Notes: generated by a model not told the origin, from the letters alone. Positions 1-8,099 are shown, counted from the stretch's first letter. The stretch: 64,000 bases of DNA from Blautia schinkii DSM 10518 (GCA_000702025.1 JNKJ01000019.1:62001-126000), one strand, 5' to 3'. Numbers and translations are program-made.

Positions 1-1122
1 CTTAATTTTCTTCTCATCCAGGGTTTTGTACACCCAATCACGAAACAGTGTATAAATCACAGACACGAGAGGGATGAACACAAGCATACCCACCACGCCC
101 ATGAGACTGCCGCCCACAGTGACCGCCGCCAGGACCCAGATGGAAGGCAGGCCGACCGAACCGCCCACCACGTGCGGGTAAATAAGATTTCCCTCCACCT
201 GCTGTAAGATTAAAAACAGGATGAGGAAAAACACTGCCTGCATGGGGCTCACCATGAGTATCAGGAAAAACGCAACCCAACAGCCGATAATCCCGCCAAA
301 CACCGGAATCAGGGCCGTGAAGGATATGAGCACGCCCACCAGCAGTGCATAAGGCAGGCGGAAAATCGTCATGGACACAAAGAACATACTGCCGAGGATC
401 ACCGCTTCAATACACTGGCCTGTAATAAAGTTTGCAAAGGTTCTGTTTGCCAGGGTGCAAACATGCAGGGTGGTCTCCACTGCTCGCTTCGGCAGGATAG
501 CGTACAGCGCCTTTTTGACCTGGATCGTAAGGCGCTCCTTCTGAAGCAGGATATAGCAGGCAAAGATAAAACCGATACCCACATTCATGGCTGTGCTGAG
601 AATCCCCATGGTCACGCTGATGGTGGAGGTAAGAAAATTGTCAACACCGCTTTTCAGTACATTGATGGCTGAATCCAGCATCTTTTCCGGCTGAAAATCT
701 ATGGAGTTGGCCCACTGTACGATCAGGGAATCACTCCGGAAGGTATGTGCCAGCCACTCCTGGAATTTGGGGATATTCACCTCAATCCGCTTTGCCACAC
801 TGACAATCGTTGATGCCAGCTCAGGCGCTACCACAGCCCCCACGATCACGATCAGCACCAGTACCAGCAGAATCGCAAGTATCAGACTCACAGGCCGTGC
901 CAGCTTCTTAGCCGCCTTGCTCCCCTTCTTCTTCGCCCGTCCGAAAAGATGGCGCTCCGCAAAATGCATGGGAACATTCAAAACAAAGGCAATCGCCCCG
1001 CCGAGAATAAAGGGGAACAAAAGCCCCCAGACCACAGCCACACATTCCAGTACTATATTAATGTTCTGCACTCCGATATACAGCAGCACGGCAAAAGTGA
1101 TCAGATACATTAATTTCTTCAT
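1..1122 (-). CDS. AI-2E family transporter (TqsA/YtvI-like), 3' end cut by the window
   Basis: Integral membrane protein of the AI-2E transporter family (PF01594), whose members export small molecules such as the quorum signal AI-2 or act as Na+/H+ or sporulation-linked permeases. The 374 codons visible begin MKKLMYLITF and stay open to base 1, so the C-terminus lies outside the window. The start at 1122 has GAGGAAAT just upstream. Hydrophobic segments occur near residues 5-50, 80-105, 165-190 and through most of the C-terminal half. The conserved family region shows as LIPVFGGIIG, followed by IWVLAAVTVGG. A dispersed inverted repeat (1187-1287) lies 65 bp upstream of the start. The substrate cannot be read from sequence. 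The family assignment is firm and the specific role is not. Confidence 0.9.
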   Translation of the reverse strand, partial: MKKLMYLITFAVLLYIGVQNINIVLECVAVVWGLLFPFILGGAIAFVLNVPMHFAERHLFGRAKKKGSKAAKKLARPVSLILAILLVLVLIVIVGAVVAPELASTIVSVAKRIEVNIPKFQEWLAHTFRSDSLIVQWANSIDFQPEKMLDSAINVLKSGVDNFLTSTISVTMGILSTAMNVGIGFIFACYILLQKERLTIQVKKALYAILPKRAVETTLHVCTLANRTFANFITGQCIEAVILGSMFFVSMTIFRLPYALLVGVLISFTALIPVFGGIIGCWVAFFLILMVSPMQAVFFLILFLILQQVEGNLIYPHVVGGSVGLPSIWVLAAVTVGGSLMGVVGMLVFIPLVSVIYTLFRDWVYKTLDEKKIK

Positions 1123-1186
1123 ATTTCCTCTATGCAGTTCCACTAAATCCCTCCATATTTGTTTTACTCAAACTAAAATTGCCAAA

Positions 1187-1287
1187 CTAGTACAACAAAT
1201 AATAAGTTGCTGATACATTGACGACAACGCAGCAGATGAAGAATCAGACAAGTCAATGTGTCAGTTACTTATTATTCGTTGTACTAG
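1187..1287. repeat. Dispersed inverted-repeat element, copy 1 (MITE-like)
   Basis: Two arms of about 36 bp, starting CTAGTACAAC and ending GTTGTACTAG, are inverted repeats of one another with a handful of mismatches. They flank a 29-bp middle containing CAGCAG and AATCAGAC. The right arm begins GTCAATGTGTCA. The same arms and middle recur at 39507-39601, and one arm recurs at 27932-27982. It lies between the AI-2E transporter start and its upstream sequence. No coding potential is seen. It is either a miniature transposable element or a folded intergenic repeat. Confidence 0.75.
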
Positions 1288-1502
1288 GCCTGCACAAATC
1301 TGCTGAAAACCAGATTCCGTGCAATGGCCCTCTGATAACTCTTATATCTTCTGCACATTTTAGCATGAAATCATAATTTTGCCTAGTGAAATAATAACCA
1401 CAAACTTTTTTTATAAGCCTTAATTTTGTTCTCTTGTGTATTTTATCCAAAAAAATGCTCTAAATTTTAGGACTTTGGATATTTTAAATTTCGCCAAATC
1501 AA
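1288..1502. other. AT-rich intergenic stretch with one hairpin
   Basis: No gene is visible here. A 33-bp imperfect hairpin at 1291-1323 pairs TGCAC with GTGCA and ATCTG with CAGAT. The rest is AT-rich and probably carries the promoter of the leftward transporter, but I could not pick one convincingly. Confidence 0.4.
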
Positions 1503-1531
1503 TTGACAGAAAAAACCATATCTTTTATAAT
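1503..1531 (+). promoter_or_regulatory. SigA-type promoter of the guanine deaminase/purine permease unit
   Basis: TTGACA at 1503-1508 and TATAAT at 1526-1531 are both perfect consensus hexamers separated by exactly 17 bp. Transcription would begin near 1538, about 28 nt before the purine riboswitch aptamer. Confidence 0.85.
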
Positions 1532-1565
1532 AAATGATGTAATATAAATATTGCGTAAATGCAGC

Positions 1566-1668
1566 AACTTATATAAGTCCAAAATCGGTTGGACGTTTCT
1601 ACCAACTACCGTAATAGTTGTCTATAAGTTCTATTCAGGGACTCGTGGGCAGATTGGGTAGTTTTTTT
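1566..1668 (+). promoter_or_regulatory. Purine (guanine-class) riboswitch with terminator platform
   Basis: The purine aptamer architecture is complete. P1 is AACTTATA (1566-1573) with TATAAGTT at 1623-1630. P2 is CCAA/TTGG with loop AATCGG. J2/3 contains GTTTCTACC. P3 is AACTA/TAGTT with loop CCGTAA, so the GG/CC loop-loop contacts are kept. J3/1 is GTC. The specificity base equivalent to C74 of xpt is C, which favours guanine, hypoxanthine or xanthine over adenine. The preceding base is U where xpt has A, and L2 and L3 are each one base short of the usual seven. Downstream, GGTAGTT (1657-1663) runs into seven Ts and is complementary to AACTACC (1604-1610), which overlaps P3. A terminator would therefore form only when P3 is open, predicting ligand-induced expression. 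The aptamer call is firm and the switch direction is inferred. Confidence 0.9.
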
Positions 1669-1724
1669 GTTGTCCTTTTTTACCATACCGGGTCCTGACG
1701 CAGGAAAGAAGGAAGGTGACGTAC

Positions 1725-3005
1725 ATGAACGAAACAACATTCGCACTCAAAGGTACCATCTGCTTCAGCGAAAGCCCCACGAAGCTTTCCGTGACAGAAA
1801 ACGGTTATCTGGTCTGCGAAAACGGTGTCTCAGCCGGTGTCTTTACAGAGCTTCCGGAAAAGTACCAGGGAATTCCCTGCCGCGATACGAACGGCTGTCT
1901 GATCATCCCCGGACTTACGGATCTGCATCTGCACGCACCGCAGTACTGTTTCCGGGCAACAGGTATGGACCTGGAGCTGCTGGATTGGCTGAACACCATC
2001 ACTTTTCCCCAGGAATCCCGCTATGCAGATCTTGAGTATGCAAAAGCAGCCTACTCCATTTTTGCGGAGGATATGAAGAAAAGTGCGACCACCCGCGCCT
2101 CCATCTTCGCCACACTTCACGTGGCGGGCACAGAGCTTTTGATGGACCTGATGGAAGAAACCGGGCTTAAGACACTGATCGGAAAAGTGAACATGGACAG
2201 GAACGGTCCTCCCACACTTCAGGAGGAAAGTGCCGGGGCTTCGGCCCGCGATACCGTGACCTGGCTGGAGGAAACAGCCGGACGCTATCAGAATGTAAAG
2301 CCGATTTTGACGCCGCGCTTTACCCCATCCTGTACGGACGAGCTTATGACCAAGCTGGCAGAAATCCAGCAGAAATATCATCTGCCCGTACAATCCCATC
2401 TCTCCGAAAACTTCGGCGAGATTGCCTGGGTAAAGGAGCTTTGCCCGAACACCAGGTTTTATGGGGAGGCTTACGACCAGTTCGGCATGTTCGGAGGCCC
2501 GGACTGCCCCACGATCATGGCCCACTGTGTGCACTGCCCGGACGAGGAGATTGCACTCATGAAAGAACGCGGAGTCTACGTGGCACATTGTTCCCAGTCC
2601 AACACAAACCTTTCCTCAGGAATAGCGCCTGTCAGACGTTATCTTGACGAGGGACTGCATGTAGGACTTGGCAGTGACATTGCAGGAGGAACCACCGTAT
2701 CCCTTCTGCGTGCAATGGCGGATTCCGTCCAAACCTCCAAGCTTCGCTGGCGTCTTGTGGATGATTCACAGAAACCGCTGAGCCTCGAGGAAGTATTTTA
2801 CATGGCCACACAAGGCGGCGGCTCCTTCTTTGGTAAGGTAGGAAGCTTCGACGCAGGATATGAATTCGATGCAGTCATTCTCGACGATGCCAATCTGCCG
2901 CACCCACAGCCGCTTACACCGAAGGAACGGCTGGAAAGACTGGTTTATCTATCCGATGACCGCAACATCACCGGAAAATATGTTTCCGGCAACAAAATTT
3001 TCTAG
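1725..3005 (+). CDS. guaD: Guanine deaminase
   Basis: Zinc amidohydrolase that deaminates guanine to xanthine and ammonia in purine catabolism and salvage; cytoplasmic. The 426-aa length is normal for the family. Metal-ligand motifs are visible in order: PGLTDLHLHAPQ (HxH, about residue 70), QSHLSE (about 230), MAHCVH (about 270) and GSDIAGG (about 320). The last supplies the catalytic Asp. The guanine deaminase signature HAPQ followed by a ring-contacting region is intact. I chose the ATG at 1725, six bases after AAGGTG; an in-frame GTG lies at 1716. It follows a purine riboswitch and precedes a purine permease by 145 bp on the same strand, a coherent guanine uptake-and-deamination unit. Confidence 0.95.
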   Translation: MNETTFALKGTICFSESPTKLSVTENGYLVCENGVSAGVFTELPEKYQGIPCRDTNGCLIIPGLTDLHLHAPQYCFRATGMDLELLDWLNTITFPQESRYADLEYAKAAYSIFAEDMKKSATTRASIFATLHVAGTELLMDLMEETGLKTLIGKVNMDRNGPPTLQEESAGASARDTVTWLEETAGRYQNVKPILTPRFTPSCTDELMTKLAEIQQKYHLPVQSHLSENFGEIAWVKELCPNTRFYGEAYDQFGMFGGPDCPTIMAHCVHCPDEEIALMKERGVYVAHCSQSNTNLSSGIAPVRRYLDEGLHVGLGSDIAGGTTVSLLRAMADSVQTSKLRWRLVDDSQKPLSLEEVFYMATQGGGSFFGKVGSFDAGYEFDAVILDDANLPHPQPLTPKERLERLVYLSDDRNITGKYVSGNKIF

Positions 3006-3016
3006 CAATAGTACGC

Positions 3017-3103
3017 TTATGCAGCAGATAAATATTCACCCAAGCCAATGGATCTGCTGCTTGGTATTCACAGTGCCGGACAAGTCTGCACCTTTACGGC
3101 ACT
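3017..3103 (+). other. Two intergenic hairpins between guaD and the permease
   Basis: GCAGCAGAT (3021-3029) pairs with ATCTGCTGC (3052-3060), and AGTGCCG (3072-3078) pairs with CGGCACT (3097-3103). Neither is followed by a U-tract, so they look more like RNA processing or stability elements than terminators. No known riboswitch core is recognised. Confidence 0.5.
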
Positions 3104-3150
3104 GATTATAAGAAATGTTAATATTGCACACATAAAAAGGGGGAAGAACT

Positions 3151-4527
3151 ATGAATCTTGACAAAATATTTCATCTGAAAGAACATAATACTGACGTTAA
3201 GACAGAGATTATGGCTGGTATTACCACGTTTATGACCATGGCTTACATCCTGGCCGTTAACCCCAATATCCTGTCCGCATCCGGCATGGACCGGGGCGCT
3301 GTTTTTACGGCAACCGCGCTGGCATCCTTTATCGCAACCTGCCTGATGGCACTTCTTTCGAACTATCCGTTCGTACTGGCACCCGGCATGGGCCTGAACG
3401 CTTACTTTACTTACACGGTAGTTCTCGGAATGGGCTATTCCTGGCAGAACGCACTGGCAGCTGTATTCGTAGAAGGTCTTATCTTCATCGCGCTGTCCCT
3501 GACCAATGTACGTGAAGCGATTTTTAATGCTATTCCTATGAACCTTAAACATGCAGTTTCCGTGGGTATCGGCCTTTTCATTGCCTTCATCGGACTGCAG
3601 AACGCAAAAATCGTGGTAAATAACGACTCTACACTGGTGAGCGTATTCTCTTTCAAGAGCGCTGTCACCAACGGAACCTTTACTACCCAAGGCATTACAG
3701 TGCTTCTGGCGCTGATTGGCGTGCTCATCACTGCAGTTCTTATGGTGAAAAATGTCAAGGGAGGTATCCTCTGGGGTATCTTAATCACCTGGCTGCTTGG
3801 AATCATCTGCCAGTTTGTTGGGCTTTACGTGCCAACTCCGGACGCAGGTTTCTTCAGTCTGCTTCCTGATTTTTCAGGCGGGATTTCCATCCCAAGTATG
3901 GCACCGACCTTTATGCATATGGACTTTTCCATAGTGTTCTCTCTTGACTTTGTGGTAATCATGTTCGCGTTCCTGTTCGTGGATATGTTTGATACACTAG
4001 GAACCCTGATTGGTGTAGCTTCCAAAGCAGATATGCTTGATAAAGACGGCAAGCTTCCGAAGATTAAGGGCGCTCTTCTGGCAGACGCTGTCGGTACATC
4101 CGTAGGTGCTGTATGTGGTACCTCCACGGTTACCACCTTCGTGGAAAGTGCCTCCGGTGTTGCGGAAGGCGGACGTACAGGCTTGACAAGTGTTGTTGCG
4201 GCCATCCTCTTCGGCCTGTCCCTGTTCCTGTCACCGATATTCCTGGCAATCCCGTCCTTTGCCACTGCTCCGGCGCTCATCATCGTTGGTTATCTGATGC
4301 TTACTTCCGTGACCAAGATTGATTTCAATGACATGACAGAGGCTATTCCCTGCTTTATCGCAATCATCGCTATGCCGTTCATGTACAGTATCTCTGAAGG
4401 TATCGCTATGGGTGTTATCTCCTACGTTGTGATCAACCTGATCGCTGGAAAAGCTAAGGAGAAGAAGATTAGTGTGCTGATGTATGTACTGGCTGTGTTG
4501 TTTATTTTGAAGTATATCTTCTTGTAA
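3151..4527 (+). CDS. pbuG: Guanine/hypoxanthine permease, AzgA/PbuG family (NCS2)
   Basis: Proton-coupled nucleobase uptake permease of the cytoplasmic membrane. At 458 aa it has the usual AzgA/PbuG length, with about 12-14 hydrophobic segments. Family motifs include AGITTFMTMAYILAVNP near residue 22, LAPGMGLNAYF near residue 76 and the FVDMFDTLGTLIGVA segment near residue 275, which holds the substrate-site residues of NCS2 proteins. GTSTVTTFVESASGVAEGGRTG near residue 320 is also characteristic. Its start has GGGGGAAGAACT upstream. Because it follows guaD behind the same riboswitch-controlled promoter, guanine or hypoxanthine is the best substrate guess. AzgA-like members cannot be separated from PbuG/PbuO by eye. 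Confidence 0.92.
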   Translation: MNLDKIFHLKEHNTDVKTEIMAGITTFMTMAYILAVNPNILSASGMDRGAVFTATALASFIATCLMALLSNYPFVLAPGMGLNAYFTYTVVLGMGYSWQNALAAVFVEGLIFIALSLTNVREAIFNAIPMNLKHAVSVGIGLFIAFIGLQNAKIVVNNDSTLVSVFSFKSAVTNGTFTTQGITVLLALIGVLITAVLMVKNVKGGILWGILITWLLGIICQFVGLYVPTPDAGFFSLLPDFSGGISIPSMAPTFMHMDFSIVFSLDFVVIMFAFLFVDMFDTLGTLIGVASKADMLDKDGKLPKIKGALLADAVGTSVGAVCGTSTVTTFVESASGVAEGGRTGLTSVVAAILFGLSLFLSPIFLAIPSFATAPALIIVGYLMLTSVTKIDFNDMTEAIPCFIAIIAMPFMYSISEGIAMGVISYVVINLIAGKAKEKKISVLMYVLAVLFILKYIFL

Positions 4528-4640
4528 AATGATTGTTCTGGTAAAATAATTAGAAATATCTGCTGATGGCCACTATCTGCTGACGCGGGTATGTCCAGGC
4601 ATAAAAATTGTGTAGAAATCAAATAGCATATATTTATCTC

Positions 4641-4691
4641 GGGCTGTCACACCAGTGATTTTTGTATCACTAGTGCGACAGCCCCGTTTTT
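4641..4691 (+). terminator. Rho-independent terminator after the purine permease
   Basis: GGGCTGTC (4641-4648) pairs with GACAGCCC, extended inward by AGTGAT/ATCACT, and is followed by GTTTTTGTG. It sits 114 bp after the permease stop. The rest of the 4528-4919 gap contains only the promoter at 4857. Confidence 0.85.
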
Positions 4692-4856
4692 GTGAAATAT
4701 GATTACAGTATTATGTCGTCCGTAAACATATGACCTTTTTCAGCCATTTAACATCCATCGTCCATCCCCGTATGGTGTGGTCTTTGACAATCTGTCCCGC
4801 CGCCGTTTCTCTCACATCCCACCCATCCTCACACAAAAGCGTCCCACCTCTTTATG

Positions 4857-4885
4857 TTGCGCCGGATTTTCAATTATGCTATACT
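4857..4885 (+). promoter_or_regulatory. Extended -10 promoter of the EamA transporter
   Basis: TTGCGC (4857-4862), a 17-bp spacer ending in TGC, and TATACT (4880-4885). The TGn extension compensates for the weak -35. The start codon follows 35 bp later. Confidence 0.7.
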
Positions 4886-4919
4886 ATTCCAAAATCAGCA
4901 ACAATAGGAGAAATTTGGC

Positions 4920-5852
4920 ATGAAAGAAACATTTAAGAAAAAACAAGAAATACCTCTGCGGAATTCGCTTCTGCTTTTGCTCACTGCGGCAATCTGGGGC
5001 GTGGCGTTTGTGGCACAGAGCGTTGGCATGGATTATGTGGGTGCGTTTACCTTTAATGCAGTGCGCTGTATAATTGGAGCCGTGGTGCTGCTTCCGGTGA
5101 TATATGTGATGAACAGGCAGAAACCAAAGGAGATTTTAAGCCTGGAAGAAAAGAAAGCGGGCCGCAAGACGCTGGTTATGGGCGGAATCTCCTGCGGCGT
5201 TTTTCTCTGTCTGGCAAGTAATTTCCAGCAGTTCGGAATCAAATATACAACCGTTGGAAAGGCCGGTTTTATTACCGCCTGCTATATTGTGATCGTCCCG
5301 ATTCTTGGACTTTTTTTGAAAAAGAAATGCAGCTCTTATATTTGGGCTGCAGTTGTGATGGCTGTTATCGGGCTTTATCTGCTCTGTATTACCGATGGCT
5401 TTTCCATAGGCAAGGGAGACTTCCTGGTACTTATCTGCGCAGTGCTTTTCTCCCTGCATATACTTGTGATCGACCATTTTTCACCTAAGGCAGACGGGGT
5501 GAAAATGTCCTGCATCCAGTTTCTGGTGTCAGGTGTGCTTTCCGGTATCCCTGCACTGATTCTGGAAAATCCGCAGATTTCCTCCATCCTCGCAGCTTGG
5601 CAGCCGATACTATACGCGGGCGTGATGTCCTGCGGTGTAGCCTACACTTTGCAGATTGTTGGGCAGAAGGATATGAACCCAACCGTAGCCTCTCTTATTC
5701 TCAGTCTGGAGTCCTGCATTTCCGTGCTCGCCGGCTGGGTAATCCTCGGACAATCACTGAGCGCCCGGGAGATTTTAGGCTGCGTGATCATGTTCGCGGC
5801 CATCATCCTGGCCCAGCTTCCACAGAAAAGCAAGGAAGATATTACAGCTTAA
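4920..5852 (+). CDS. EamA/DMT-family transporter
   Basis: Membrane protein of the drug/metabolite transporter superfamily with two EamA repeats (PF00892), 310 aa and about ten transmembrane segments. The opening LLLLLTAAIWGVAFVAQ is the typical first helix of each repeat, and the second repeat opens near residue 160 (FLVLICAVLFSLHIL). The segment with SLESCISVLAGWVILGQ near residue 270 is the classic DMT C-terminal helix. GGAG lies 9 nt before the start at 4920. Substrates in this family range from amino acids to nucleosides and metabolites, and none can be assigned here. It stands alone, with its own promoter and a terminator shared with the convergent DtxR gene. Confidence 0.92.
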   Translation: MKETFKKKQEIPLRNSLLLLLTAAIWGVAFVAQSVGMDYVGAFTFNAVRCIIGAVVLLPVIYVMNRQKPKEILSLEEKKAGRKTLVMGGISCGVFLCLASNFQQFGIKYTTVGKAGFITACYIVIVPILGLFLKKKCSSYIWAAVVMAVIGLYLLCITDGFSIGKGDFLVLICAVLFSLHILVIDHFSPKADGVKMSCIQFLVSGVLSGIPALILENPQISSILAAWQPILYAGVMSCGVAYTLQIVGQKDMNPTVASLILSLESCISVLAGWVILGQSLSAREILGCVIMFAAIILAQLPQKSKEDITA

Positions 5853-5856
5853 GACC

Positions 5857-5902
5857 AAAACACCTGGGTCAGCCCCGTATAAATGGCGCACTCAGGTGTT
5901 TT
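5857..5902. terminator. Bidirectional terminator between convergent EamA and DtxR genes
   Basis: AAAACACCTG (5857-5866) pairs with CAGGTGTTTT (5893-5902), with further GT/AC and GC/GC pairs inside. The A-run and T-run on either side serve both strands. Confidence 0.85.
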
Positions 5903-5911
5903 ATATTATTC

Positions 5912-6292
5912 TTAGTCAATCTCACCGCCGTTTTTCAAAAAGTGCTCTTTAATCTTGTCGAAGCTCTCCTGGCTAATGGCATGCTCCATTTTGCATGCAT
6001 CAGCGCGGGCAACCTCAGGACTCACCCCCAGCTTTTCCAAAAGCCCGGTAAGCACAGTGTGGCGCTCGTATATTCGCCCGGCAATCTCTGTTCCCTTTTC
6101 AAGAAGTGTCACCGTGCCATAGCGGTCCATAGCAATATATCCGTCCTCCCGCAGAAGCTTCATGGCATGACTGACACTAGGCTTAGACACCTCCAGCATA
6201 GTCGCGATATCTACCGAGCGGACACCGCCGCCTTTCTTTGACAAAATCAGGATTGCCTCCAGATAATCCTCTGCAGATTCTCGTATCTTCAT
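5912..6292 (-). CDS. DtxR/MntR-family metal-dependent transcriptional regulator
   Basis: Winged-helix metalloregulator of 126 aa, the short form with only the HTH and dimerisation/metal-binding domains (no SH3-like domain). The N-terminus SAEDYLEAI places Asp and Glu at positions 9 and 12 as in MntR, whereas IdeR/DtxR have Met there. ERHTVLTG and CKMEHAIS supply the His, Cys, Glu and His positions of the metal sites. The recognition helix is SVDIATMLEVSKPSVSHAMK. GGAGGG precedes the start at 6292, and a promoter lies at 6321-6349. The neighbouring genes do not reveal a target; in most relatives it controls Mn or Fe transport genes. MntR-like is likelier than iron-specific, but the Cys in the DACKMEH segment leaves this open. 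Confidence 0.88.
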   Translation of the reverse strand: MKIRESAEDYLEAILILSKKGGGVRSVDIATMLEVSKPSVSHAMKLLREDGYIAMDRYGTVTLLEKGTEIAGRIYERHTVLTGLLEKLGVSPEVARADACKMEHAISQESFDKIKEHFLKNGGEID

Positions 6293-6320
6293 AAAAACTC
6301 CCTCCTGTTATCCTGTTTCT

Positions 6321-6349
6321 ATGGTAACACAGATAATGGAATTTTTCAA
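6321..6349 (-). promoter_or_regulatory. Promoter of the DtxR-family gene
   Basis: On the minus strand TTGAAA (6344-6349), a 17-bp spacer and TACCAT (6321-6326), followed by an AT-rich leader and GGAGGG. Confidence 0.6.
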
Positions 6350-6469
6350 CTTCTCAAGAATTCCTCCAAAGCCAAATCATTTTAAGTATTATAGTGGTAA
6401 TTTACGCCTGGAATCAGGCTTGGAAATATAAAAAGATGTGTTTGGATATTGGTATTTCGAATGTGTACA

Positions 6470-6489
6470 GGAACCGCCGCGGCGGTTCC
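6470..6489. terminator. Perfect 20-bp GC palindrome at the 3' end of the Rpn gene
   Basis: GGAACCGCCG followed by its exact reverse complement, touching the stop codon of the leftward Rpn gene. No U-tract follows, so it may be a weak terminator or an mRNA 3'-end stabiliser. Confidence 0.55.
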
Positions 6490-7346
6490 TACATGCCATC
6501 TGTAAACTCGTCCAATGACTCTGCCCGCGCGGCGAGACGAAGCCATTGCGACAATTTATCATTGTCCTGCTCCGCTTCTATGCGCTTCCTTAATTCCTCC
6601 GATGGGTGCCCACGCATTTCCAACAGGGTAATTATGTAAGCCCCAGTCGCTTCACGCCAGCCCTCGTTATATCCCATCTTACGCTGATCACGCATCATCT
6701 CTTCCAGCAGCATATACCTTTCCTCCATTCCACGGTCATTCTTAATCTTTTTGACCTTATCCTGAAGACATTTCACAAAACTGTCCTGGAAATCCCCTTC
6801 GCTCTCTTGTGCAGATGCCCTTACGTATCTCAGGAATTTCACCAGCTCAGGCGGCACTGCCTCGTGGTTCCTGCCATGTGTGCTTAAATATATGCTTTTC
6901 GCCCCGTCATTTATAGAAAAGTCAGCTTCCACACATTTGCTTTCGCAGGTGTATCTGTACAGGCCTTTCCCAAAAGGATCAAAATCGCATATAAATATTA
7001 CATAAGTATCCGGCAGCTCCCCATAGGAAACTCCTTTCTCCAAAGCGTCCATGTCAAGATAGCTGTGGTAGTACCTTCCCCTCTTCACGAGAAAAGACTG
7101 AAACACCACCTGCATCTCAACGTTGAATCTGGTGTGATTCTCATCTGCAGCGTACACATCCAGACGTATCCCATGATATTCTGAATGGTATGCCATAGTC
7201 TTTTCCACGCACACCCGCACCTTGGCTATGGGAAATCCCAACGCCAGCTCAATCACCTTCCGGCAAATCTCCTCATCCGCCATCACGGCTGAAAACATAA
7301 AAGCATTGCTTATGGTTAAATCCTGGAATGTCTTTTGTCCTGCCAT
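6489..7346 (-). CDS. Rpn-family PD-(D/E)XK nuclease/putative transposase
   Basis: 285-aa member of the Rpn (recombination-promoting nuclease, YhgA-like; PDDEXK_2, PF12784) family. E. coli RpnA-type members are DNA endonucleases that promote RecA-independent recombination. The N-terminus FQDLTISNAFMFSAVM is typical. The nuclease core shows GIRLDVYAADENHTRF then NVEMQV, giving the D-(n)-E-x-Q catalytic signature near residues 77-95. The C-terminal third is charged and probably helical, ending WLRLAARAESLDEF. That tail resembles the C-terminus of the second Rpn protein at 37.5 kb (W-x-x-LAAR-x-x-S-x-EEF). GGAGGAGCA precedes the start. No terminal repeats flank it, so I see no evidence that it is a working transposon. 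Confidence 0.88.
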   Translation of the reverse strand: MAGQKTFQDLTISNAFMFSAVMADEEICRKVIELALGFPIAKVRVCVEKTMAYHSEYHGIRLDVYAADENHTRFNVEMQVVFQSFLVKRGRYYHSYLDMDALEKGVSYGELPDTYVIFICDFDPFGKGLYRYTCESKCVEADFSINDGAKSIYLSTHGRNHEAVPPELVKFLRYVRASAQESEGDFQDSFVKCLQDKVKKIKNDRGMEERYMLLEEMMRDQRKMGYNEGWREATGAYIITLLEMRGHPSEELRKRIEAEQDNDKLSQWLRLAARAESLDEFTDGM

Positions 7347-7649
7347 TGCTCCTCCGTTTCTGCTTTGGAGGAATTCTATGATTTTAGTATATACTGCCGG
7401 AAATAATTTATCAATACATTTAGAGCATTTTGTTCATCTTTTATAAAATTTAAAAATATTGGTCCCCATTACATGGTAGTAATATATTGCGTTTCCGCAA
7501 ACTTTTATTATTCCTACATTATAATCCTGGGCAAGGTAAAACTTCTTTGCGACAAAAATCCCCTCGTATGTTTAGCACTGAAGTCAAATGTCCATGCGGG
7601 CGTGGCCGCTTGGCTCATTGCTAGCGGGAATAGAGCACATATGCCTCCT
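7347..7649. other. Intergenic gap without recognisable gene
   Basis: Upstream of the Rpn gene and downstream of the 65-aa gene's terminator. It is AT-rich apart from a short GC-rich patch around 7583-7630, which carries no open frame with a ribosome binding site. Nothing functional recognised. Confidence 0.4.
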
Positions 7650-7696
7650 CAAAAAAACAAGGACTGAAAACTCACGGAAAAGTTTTCAGCCCTTGT
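7650..7696 (-). terminator. Terminator of the 65-aa gene
   Basis: On the minus strand ACAAGGGCTGAAAACT pairs with AGTTTTCAGTCCTTGT (one mismatch) and is followed by seven Ts. Confidence 0.88.
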
Positions 7697-7783
7697 CACT
7701 ATCTTATAATCTGTTTTATATATTTCCTCTTACACTTTTTATTACTCAAGTTATCATACCAGCAACAATTTATTTCTTTTAAG

Positions 7784-7981
7784 CTATTCAGCTTTTTTCT
7801 TAAAAATAGGGTCTCCCAGACTGTCGAAAGCACAGGTAAAGCTTACTGTGTCTCCGTTCTCTGTGAGGTCATAGGCATATGGAGGAACTTTATTTTTATC
7901 GAATTCACTTTTTGAAAAAGTATATGTCTTTTTCTGTCCTCCCTTTTTTAAAGCTACACTTTGGTTTGATAAAATTGTCAT
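7784..7981 (-). CDS. Small hypothetical protein (65 aa)
   Basis: Short soluble, Lys-rich protein beginning MTILSNQSVALKKGG and ending IFKKKAE. It has no signal peptide or membrane segment. The pattern (KTYTFSKSEFDK, then YDLTENGDTVSF and TCAFDSLGD) suggests a compact beta-rich fold. The ORF could begin two codons earlier, but GGAGGT touches that ATG; the ATG at 7981 has the correct seven-base spacing. A promoter at 8065-8093 and a strong terminator at 7650-7696 make it a monocistronic, probably well expressed gene. I do not recognise the family. Confidence 0.75.
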   Translation of the reverse strand: MTILSNQSVALKKGGQKKTYTFSKSEFDKNKVPPYAYDLTENGDTVSFTCAFDSLGDPIFKKKAE

Positions 7982-8064
7982 ATTCATACCTCCTTTACAG
8001 GATGTGCAGGTTATAGGTGATCTAATTCACAAATAATTCCATCCCCATGTCATTATTTACTCTA

Positions 8065-8093
8065 ATAATACCATCACAATCATATATTTTCAA
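8065..8093 (-). promoter_or_regulatory. Promoter of the 65-aa gene
   Basis: On the minus strand TTGAAA (8088-8093), a 17-bp spacer and TATTAT (8065-8070). Confidence 0.7.
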
Positions 8094-8099
8094 TAAATT

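Noticed and set aside
1830-2588. Long antisense frame across guaD
   Set aside because: The plus-strand product is a complete guanine deaminase with all metal motifs; the reverse frame has no ribosome binding site or family resemblance.
6489-7346. Active transposon (Rpn annotated as putative transposase)
   Set aside because: No terminal inverted repeats or target duplications around either Rpn gene.
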